Shown piece after piece: positions 57,001 to 64,000 of a stretch of DNA of 64,000 nucleotides. The position numbers and the translations under genes were made by a program. Position 1 is the stretch's first letter. Every line of letters begins with the position of its first letter. The notes below the pieces were generated by a model that searched no databases, had not been told where the DNA came from, and was given only the letters and a program-made list of their open reading frames with translations. The DNA is from Pleurotus djamor (taxonomy: Eukaryota; Basidiomycota; Agaricomycetes; Agaricales; Pleurotaceae): the NCBI GenBank assembly GCA_029747585.1, contig JAPEVF010000153.1, positions 1 through 64,000 of the forward strand, read 5' to 3'.

Positions 57001-58547
57001 AATCATCTTGTTCCAGATTTGAATTTGGACATTGCGTGCAGCGTGAGTTCGTTCGTTGCTCGTTGAAGGCCGGGAAGGAGCAATGGTCCATGAAACGCGA
57101 TGCTGGTGCGTAGCGGCCAGGAACTCATCGAAGACAGAGCGGGCACCTTTGGCATTACCCGCCGTGGTGTAGGTCGACATCATATACAGGTAGGTAAGCG
57201 CAGAGGGTCGGATATCTTTGCGGCCCTCCAATTGAGCGAAAACATGGATGGCGCTGTCGATAGCAGCGTGGTAGGAGCAAGCACGTAGCAGGTTGTTGTA
57301 CACGATTCCTGGGAGCTTCTGATTGCCAGCGATTGAGATAGCAGCTTCAAAAAGTGACATGGCCGAACCGAAATTGTTTTCCCGTTTAAGCTGATCAATG
57401 CGACTTTGATCGAGAGCAACCTGTTGAGTGACCTGTGAAGTATCTCTGGACATGAGCCGTTTGTCGCTGCGAACGCTGAGAGAGTGAATCATGCGGTGGA
57501 CTTCGTGATCGCGATCGGTCAAGGCCAGGATGAGGATGAAGTAGGTGCGAACATTGGGAAGGAGGGAATGTCCTAGAAGCGCATTGTAGGTCTCGAGGAG
57601 GGTGGTCAATGGTTCACCGGGGCGACGCGTCTCGTGGAGAGCCTCCAAAGCCATATTGAACTCGGCAACGGAAGGGTTGTGTGCGGAAGTGAGGAAATTC
57701 TTGACAGCAGTGATAGTGTCTGCAGAGTTACCACCATCTCGAGCTGCTCTGAGAGCAACGTAGGCAGGAGTGAGAGAATCGGTCGCGCGGGGTGAAGGGG
57801 AGGGAGCCGAAGTTGTTTGGGGTGTTGCGGGATCCGTAGACAGTGACTGAGAACCTGAAGGAGTGGGGGCAGGAGGGGGAGGAGGGACGGGTTCCGAAGC
57901 AAGTTCCTCAGATGCCGATGTAGAACTATGACGGACTGAAATGGGTTTCGAGTCCGCCGCCGTGGTGTGCGACGCGTCCGAGGCAAGCAACATGTGGTCG
58001 ACCGAGGAAGGTTGTGCAAATGCATGACGAGAACGAGCATGGGCACGGATCGACTCCAAAACACCGAGAGTTTCTCCCCGCTCACGTCTGTCCTGTATGT
58101 TGAGCGTCACGCTATGGCTGCGCATGCGAGGACCCCGGGGCTTTGGGCGATGAATGAGAGTAACACGCTTGCTAGCGAGGTCATCATTGTCGTCGTTCTG
58201 TGCAATGGAATCGTGCGATGTGATAGCATTTGCGTGCGTTACAGCCCGCCCAGCTCCCTGNAAAAAAATGAGTCAGTCCCCCGCAACTCCCACAACGAAA
58301 ACATATAAGCAATAGAACATACAGTGTACCCATTCTGAAAACGACTACCAGCGTTATACCTGGCCCCTCCTGGACCTGGACCGTTGTTCCCCCAGTTCGA
58401 GCTCGAGCTTGGGCCGTTCCATGGAGTCAAATTTGTTGTGGTGTCCGTTCTCAGGGCATTCCTGATCGTGTGCGTCGAGTGCGACTGTACTGCAGCTACA
58501 GCCCTCGAAGTCTGGTGCAATATGTGGTTTGCGACCTTGGGCAGCAT
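54019..58547 (-). CDS. Pentatricopeptide-repeat protein, probably mitochondrial
   Basis: Five exons: 58323-58547, 54886-58257, 54318-54830, 54177-54265 and 54019-54118; introns 52-65 nt; 1432 aa without a break. The N-terminus (MLPKVANHILHQTSRAVAAV) is basic and amphipathic with no acidic residues, as in a mitochondrial presequence. Many 35-residue helical-pair repeats follow, for example VYNNLLRACSYHAAIDSAI, TYTTIINGFVTAGDLDSAVRW, LYFYNNMISKLAKARKADYA and TYGALIGACARVGDVHSAEI, the latter in the C-terminal third. PPR proteins bind organellar RNA and control its processing, stability or translation. The length and presequence suggest a general mitochondrial RNA factor of the Pet309/Cbp1 kind, but I cannot assign an orthologue. 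Intron 1 holds an 'n' before a T run. A tRNA-Lys gene lies about 320 bases upstream. Confidence 0.92.
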
Positions 58548-58868
58548 GGTTGCTGGAGCCCGGCCGTCGTGTCGATGGTGACTGTGAGAGGATGAGAAAG
58601 GCTCTCACAAATTCAGATGAGCAATAGGCTCGGCGCCGTTACGTTTTGCCCGCGGCCAGGGTTGCCAAAACACTCCCGGGCAAAGCCGGCCTCCAAGCTC
58701 CTGGTCTATCCGCATCCTCAGCGCACACGAACGCATCATGCGTGCTATACCAAAGCTTCTATTACACAAGAAAAAATATGCAAAGAGAACATATGAACCC
58801 CCAGAACAATGCCTCGCAGGATCTGGAAACCACTGTCCTTGTACTCATTGACACCGGCAGTTCTCATG
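58548..58868. other. Promoter interval between PPR gene and tRNA
   Basis: 320 bases between two divergent transcripts. No coding frame supported. Confidence 0.4.
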
Positions 58869-58956
58869 GCCCGCCTAGCTCAATCGGATAGAGCGTCAGA
58901 CTCTTACGAAGTGCGGGACAATCTGAAGGCTGCGAGTTCGACCCTCGCGGTGGGCT
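58869..58956 (+). tRNA. tRNA-Lys (CTT) with a 14-nt intron
   Basis: It folds as a full cloverleaf. The acceptor is GCCCGCC/GGTGGGC, the D stem GCTC/GAGC, the anticodon stem TCAGA/TCTGA and the T stem GCGAG/CTCGC around TTCGACC. The loop reads CT-CTT-A, so the anticodon CTT is at 58903-58905. A 14-nt insert at 58907-58920 sits after position 37, the canonical place for nuclear tRNA introns. A T5 run follows. Confidence 0.96.
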
Positions 58957-58968
58957 AAAGTTAGGCAC

Positions 58969-58973
58969 TTTTT
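58969..58973 (+). terminator. Pol III terminator of tRNA-Lys
   Basis: TTTTT 12 bases after the tRNA end, the standard Pol III stop signal. Confidence 0.8.
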
Positions 58974-61419
58974 ATCCTCATTCTTTGGATCTTTACTCGT
59001 CCGGAAGTGAGCCTGAAGCAGAGATTCTATTTTTACCCAGATTCCCCACAGATGACCATGTAAATCGACAAACATTTCCCCGTATCACGGTCCNCGGCTC
59101 AAATTGACGGAATAACCCACAGATTTCAGCGGCCACGGTCACAACGTGGCTTGAACCATTCAAACTTGAAGCTTGATTTCTCGCCAACTTCAAAGACTCG
59201 GAAGAGCTAATCTNGCTCTTCTCCGCAGCGTATTCTACAAGCCGACAATGACTTCAAAGCTTCAAACCTCAACAATGCTCTGGCGAAAGAGNACCCCTGG
59301 AAACCCCATGCATTTCCTTAGGGAAGTNTTGGCAGATGGTTGAAACAGTCTCGCAAAGCCCTACGACGCCGCGGCGGCTANGGTAGACACGATCTACTAC
59401 NAGATACAGTGAGTGTCTGGCCTCCTGATTTGATGTATNCGCNAGTCCAGTCANANNCCAGTTGAACAAACTGNACCGAAGGTTCTTTGCTTGCCTTCGT
59501 AGCTTGATTCCAGGCGACGTCTGCTTTCTGCTACNNNNNNNNNNNNNNNNNNNNNNNNNNNNNNNNNNNNNNNNNNNNNNNNNNNNNNNNNNNNNNNNNN
59601 NNNNNNNNNNNNNNNNTTGATTTTCACACACGGATGCAACAGCAACCCNCTCGCAAAGGCCGCTCAATGAATTTTTATGCAGGGAAAAACTTGGGGCAAA
59701 CCTTGAGTGAACATCAGCCTGACATAGTCACAAAATTTGTGTTGCACAGATTTGGCACGGATTAGGTGGGCGGTATGTGATGTTTTTTTTTTNATTCGAA
59801 GTCACTAGCGACCCTCCAAGAGCTCAATTCTCAGAGTATCGAGTGTCACCCTCCCGACATAGAGGTTGCTTTCTAGCCTACCGAGAGCGTCCGTCCACCT
59901 TCTGTCCGAGCCCTTGACTTCAAGTACGAATCTTGGTGCGAAAGACCAGTTCAAGGGTGATTGCCAAGCAGTCGGACTGCTCGATCAAGATCCCTTTCTG
60001 GCCTGTTTCGTTGGCGTTTCGTGGTGACCTCAGAATGACAGAGAGACATACGCCGTCGACGTTCGTGCACAAGTTCAGTCAAAGTCCAGTCGCTTAAAGA
60101 GGTGGGGCGCTCATTAATGCATAATCGCTTTGGAGCAGACAATTTCCGCTCTGAATATTGAGTATTGACTTGCCAGGAAGCCGGAGCGAAGCGAGGCCCA
60201 TATTAATTATAGAAAAGTTATATGGCCTCAAGTAGAAAGCTTTTTACCCAGAAACTCTAGCAAATCCGCCCTTCCCTCGTCCCCTTCTCCACTTCATGTC
60301 ACTCAGATCCCATCAACATCTCTATTCCCCTCCTCGATCTCATCCTCGTTATCGTCATTCTCACCAACACCGTATGGTCAGTCCTGTCATCATTCTCATT
60401 GTTTCCCTGTTCGGAGGTAGCATCTAAGCTTGATTGAACATAGCCCAGGCAATCGAGGGGTTTCTCTCAGCGCCCTCGCTTCAGACACCGACGGCTCAGT
60501 CACATCCGCACTCGAAAATGACGATCATGTCCAAGGCAAACTGCGCATGGCTGTCAGCCCTACCGACAAGAATAAGTCTCACGGCAACGTTTGGGTGCCT
60601 CGAAGTCTACCCGACCTCGACAATGACATGTGAGCAATTAAGATGCAATGTCGATTCATGCATCTGCAAGCTAACCACTTTGCTTCGTATCAAAAGCTTG
60701 GAGGGTTCGCGATTAATGCTATCTGCGCCCATAACCTTTCGCCAGGATCCGATTCACCCTCATGCAATGTTAATTTTGCGGTTTGTTTAATCCAGTTGGC
60801 AGCATCTGCTAGAGACCTATGCTCCTTCGTTATTGCTTTCACCATTTATCGCGGGACTTCATGATTAGGCTGGCAAGTTGATGACATTACTACAGATATG
60901 TCAAGTCTGTCGTCGCGAGAATACCTTTCACCGGATTCGTTCATCCGGAGGATTCATCCCCCCGTGGATATGGCTTTTCCTGATATCTACTACCTTTCGC
61001 CCAACCCCTTCTCCAAATTCACCCCCATTCAATGCTCAGAGACGTGTCAACATCACCGGTCTGGGTCTGCAATCCATCCTGGGTTAATTCCCTCGTCGTT
61101 GAATGACACCTCGAATAGGCCTCAGGCCCCCCTTCGAAGCACAACCACCCGGACTTGAATCACCTTGGAAGCACCCTCAAAGTAGCCACAACGACCTCCT
61201 TCTCCCCCTCTCATGATCTCGCACTGCCCCTATCTTCAAGGAGCGCCGCGACAGTCGGGGATCATCAACATTGATCACTTCTCAGAGACTTCCCAGCAAC
61301 TTCCCAGAGTAACCGTCACTGACATGATGGTAACTGTCATGCGCATGTTTTTGATCATGAGATCGATATATAACTTCGTCCCCATGAAATGCCCTGCCCC
61401 CCCCCCACGATGATCCTCC
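58974..61419. other. Low-quality sequence and gene-poor stretch
   Basis: Many single n's between 59090 and 59810 and a run of n at 59535-59616. Beyond it, only short frames to 61419. No gene supported. Confidence 0.45.
59535..59616. other. Assembly gap (82 n)
   Basis: Run of undetermined bases. The flanks are peppered with ambiguous calls, which suggests a collapsed repeat or poor coverage. Confidence 0.98.
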
Positions 61420-62797
61420 ATGGACCGGGCTGGCAGCATCGACTCTTTGTTCCGACTTCTGTTTGTTAAGGTAATGTTTATCGCAGCGATTTCACGTCTG
61501 AAGCTGAGCGAAGATTCTATTAGTACACGAATAGTGCGTGCAAGCGTTCTGCCTTGATGCTCACATACTTATTTTGATTTGGACCCCCCAGTTGGCTCTG
61601 GCAGCATTCTTGTCAGTCAGTCTCATATGTAATGATAACGACCTTTACACTCATTCTTTTCTACAACAGATATACGACTACCTCCTTACGCTAGGCGACG
61701 AAGCCCTCCTCGTCTGGCCGTCGCCCTGGGGAGTTGGGAAAATATTTTTCTTCTTGACCCGTTACCCAGCTCTCCTTGACACCGTAGGCTTAGACTACCG
61801 TCAGTGAATCCACCACTGACTCTTGGTATGCCTTCATATCCCTGACTCTCACTTCTCGTACTAGGCCTGTTTGCCTTCTCTTTGCCGCAGCAGACATGCA
61901 CCATTCTGGCTAGTATCTCAGGGGGTGCGTAATCTCCTACACCACTAATTACTCCGCGCTCGCTTGCAACCTCTTACCACTATTCTACCTGTGCAGTTTC
62001 TACGATTGCACTTCTCATTGTCGCCGAACGCAAGTCCCTTCAATCCTGTTAAATCCCCACTCACTCACCATCTCCTAAATAGTCATCATGACTGTCCGTG
62101 TGTGGGCTATGTGGGATCGATCGAAGCGCCTCGCCATATTTTTGGGCGTAGTGATCGTCATCGTTGTCGCGCTGTCCACTGTCATGTTCGCCAAGTTCGC
62201 TAGCAACTACCGATGTGCGTACCTTTCTTTCATCTTGCAAACATCAGACTGACCAGAACACCGCAACCATGGGACGCGACTTGTCATGTCTGATGCCTGA
62301 TCTGATGCATCCTTAGATATTGATCCCTCAACCGCAACTATCCCACCGATGCGTGGATGTCACCCAGAACATGGAAATAACCTGAGTTTCGTATCATTTA
62401 CCGCGTTGCTAGGCTTCGAATTGTGTGAGTGACACTTGAGTGACACTCACGATCCCTCATGCTTGAATTCGCTGACTTGATCGGATATAGTGATGTTTGC
62501 ATTGACGATCATCAAAGCTTTGCCCGAGCGTGAGATGTTCATCTGTATTCAGTACTTGGAAGTAGGGATTGAAGCGGCGACGAAGTGTGAGAGAATGGCT
62601 GGGAGGACTGTGATTGGCTGGAAAGGCGAAAAAAGACCCCAAGTCCATGCATCACAACACCTCTTACCGGCATAGGTTCCCCCTTCGGTGCTCGCTCTAA
62701 GCCAGCAGAAAAAGAGGGTCTCCCCTCTCCTTCTGCTGGTGTATATTCACTATCTACGGACATGCGTACGATACGGGTGACTATGCTACATGTATGA
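61420..62797 (+). CDS. DUF6533-family membrane protein (E6), divergent and short
   Basis: Exons 61420-61470 (MDRAGSIDSLFRLLFVK), 61524-61533 (10 nt), 61592-61611 (20 nt), 61670-61799 (130 nt, IYDYLLTLGDEALLVW..GKIFFFLTRY), a 60-nt exon, a 33-nt exon, 62083-62214 (IMTVRVWAMWDRSKRLAIFL), 62317-62424 and 62491-62529 (LMFALTIIKALPE). This reproduces the family pattern. Intron 6 has a GC donor (GC..AG, 62030-62082). After exon 9 the remaining family exons, including the LLRLREDA tail, are missing. A last exon at 62676-62797 would end the protein at 234 aa (total in phase). E6 may be a shortened paralogue or a gene that lost its 3' part. It sits 12 kb from the main cluster. Confidence 0.68.
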
Positions 62798-64000
62798 GAG
62801 AAGTGACACTGAGAGTGTCATCGGCCGAATGATGAATCAACTTGAACGACGAAAAAGAAAACACAAAGTCAGTCCTCGTATGACCGTAAGCCTGAGGGGA
62901 AAGAATGGACTGACCCACACAAGACAAAATCTTGATTAATGACTTGCGACGATCCCTGTCAAATTCCACGCCAAACCAACGCCAAACGTCGTGTCGTCGG
63001 GGATAGAAGCACCGAGTGTGGAACCCCACCATTCCGCAACCCGTCAAATGGGCGAGAAGGGTCGTGCAAGGCGGTCGCGAGTGGTTGGTGGCGCGATCGA
63101 GCAAAATTGAAGCCGTTTGTCACCCAGCAGGAGGAGCAGCGAGTTGGCGAGAGGATACAAAGGAAGGTGGTGTGTGATGGAAGATACGACGACCGCGACG
63201 GAGGGACCAACAAGGAAAAGTGATAAGGAACCGAGAAATGTCTCGCTCGTGGGAAGGAAGACTCGGAGGGCAAGTGGGGAGGTCGTTTACGGGGAATGAT
63301 GATGGCGTGCGAGGTCGTAGAGATGAGAGGAATTAGTGGTGGAGGCGTGGAGGGGCCGTTGAAGGGGAGGAGGGTTTCCAAGCATCAGAGTCACGATGCA
63401 CGAAGCAAACACCGAGGGCAGATGACTCTGATGGGAAAGTGGTTGGTGGCGCGATCGGGCAAGATCAAGGGGTGGGCCAGTGACGAGCACTGAGACGGCC
63501 AAGTCCCATGCCCGCGGGAACAATCTTGTCAAAAGGACAAGAAGAGAGGTTGGATGAGGTGGATGGATGACACGGAAACGATGGAAAGGGGGATGAGTAA
63601 TCAAGCTCAAGGGTGGATCCATTTCTAAAATCTTGAGTGCGCGACGAAGTGGCGAAGAGCAGGAGTGTGTCGGTGGGTCAGTCCGGCATCAAGCGTGCGC
63701 AAGAGAGAGCAAAACAACCTGAAGAAGAGAATCAGTCAGTGATGAGAGACTTGACAATGAAAAAGATAAATGAATACATACCATGATGTTGCCCGAGTAG
63801 CGCTGACACACGCAGCGCGCTGGTCTCATGTTCACTCATCGCGCGAGAGCAGCAATGGCAAGGTGCAGCCAGAAAAGGAAGGCCTATGAACAAAAGGGGT
63901 AAGCATTCATCGCATAAATGACATAGACGTTGAAGAATACGTACAAAGCATTGGCAACGTGCAGCGCAGCGGGGCCCATCACGAAACTGTGACGAAAGGA
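62798..64000. other. No supported gene to window end
   Basis: GC-richer sequence with overlapping frames. A ~30-base direct repeat (GGTTGGTGGCGCGATCG) occurs near 63083 and 63440. A possible splice (GTACGT..CATAG, minus) at 63.9-64.0 kb may belong to a gene that starts outside. Confidence 0.35.

Noticed and set aside
63780..64000. Possible minus-strand partial gene at the right edge
   Set aside because: A GTACGT..CATAG intron is conceivable, but three frames give equally short continuations and the 5' part lies outside the window.
1..64000. CRISPR arrays, bacterial operons, rRNA genes
   Set aside because: No regularly spaced repeats, no ribosome-binding sites or polycistronic layout, no rRNA-like sequence; the gene structure is eukaryotic.

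Overview
The window looks like nuclear DNA of a basidiomycete, most likely an Agaricomycete. Genes are split by many short introns (mostly 42-68 nt, GT..AG, with CTAAC/CTGAC-like branch sites). Several families typical of mushroom-forming fungi are present: DUF6533 membrane proteins, a Helitron whose replicase carries a DUF6570-like region, an HNH_2-type nuclease gene, an expanded nucleotidyltransferase-like family, and a TEA/ATTS transcription factor. Exon joins below were worked out by eye from splice sites, phase and comparison between paralogues inside the window. There is no transcript evidence.

Layout. 0-18 kb: a sparse accessory region with four related nucleotidyltransferase-like genes (one +, three -; one carries a nonsense codon) and one SAM-dependent methyltransferase gene. 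18.1-25.4 kb: an almost complete Helitron (Rep with HUH and Y2 motifs, then a PIF1-type helicase). 25.4-33.5 kb: small hypothetical genes, a TEA-domain regulator, a degenerate tRNA-like element and a V8/trypsin-like serine protease gene. 33.6-49.2 kb: five DUF6533 seven-helix-type membrane protein genes on both strands, and a sixth, divergent and shorter copy at 61.4-62.8 kb. 50-59 kb: ordinary genes, namely a GT8 glycosyltransferase, an HNH nuclease flanked by a diverged direct repeat, a very long pentatricopeptide-repeat (PPR) protein with a mitochondrial-type N-terminus, and an intron-containing tRNA-Lys(CTT). 59-64 kb: low-quality sequence with an assembly gap, then the last DUF6533 copy and non-coding sequence.

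The genes do not form a pathway. The two notable structures are family expansions: the nucleotidyltransferase-like set beside the Helitron, and the DUF6533 set, whose members share an unusual exon pattern with 10-nt and 20-nt microexons.

A quality point affects many calls. At least four isolated 'n' characters behave as extra bases: omitting them restores conserved frames (7762, 16577, 23614, 40876). Several other genes are broken by one-base differences, mostly in homopolymer runs. Many apparent pseudogenes here may therefore be assembly errors. Two defects look genuine: the nonsense codon at 10811-10813 and the exon deletion near 40130.
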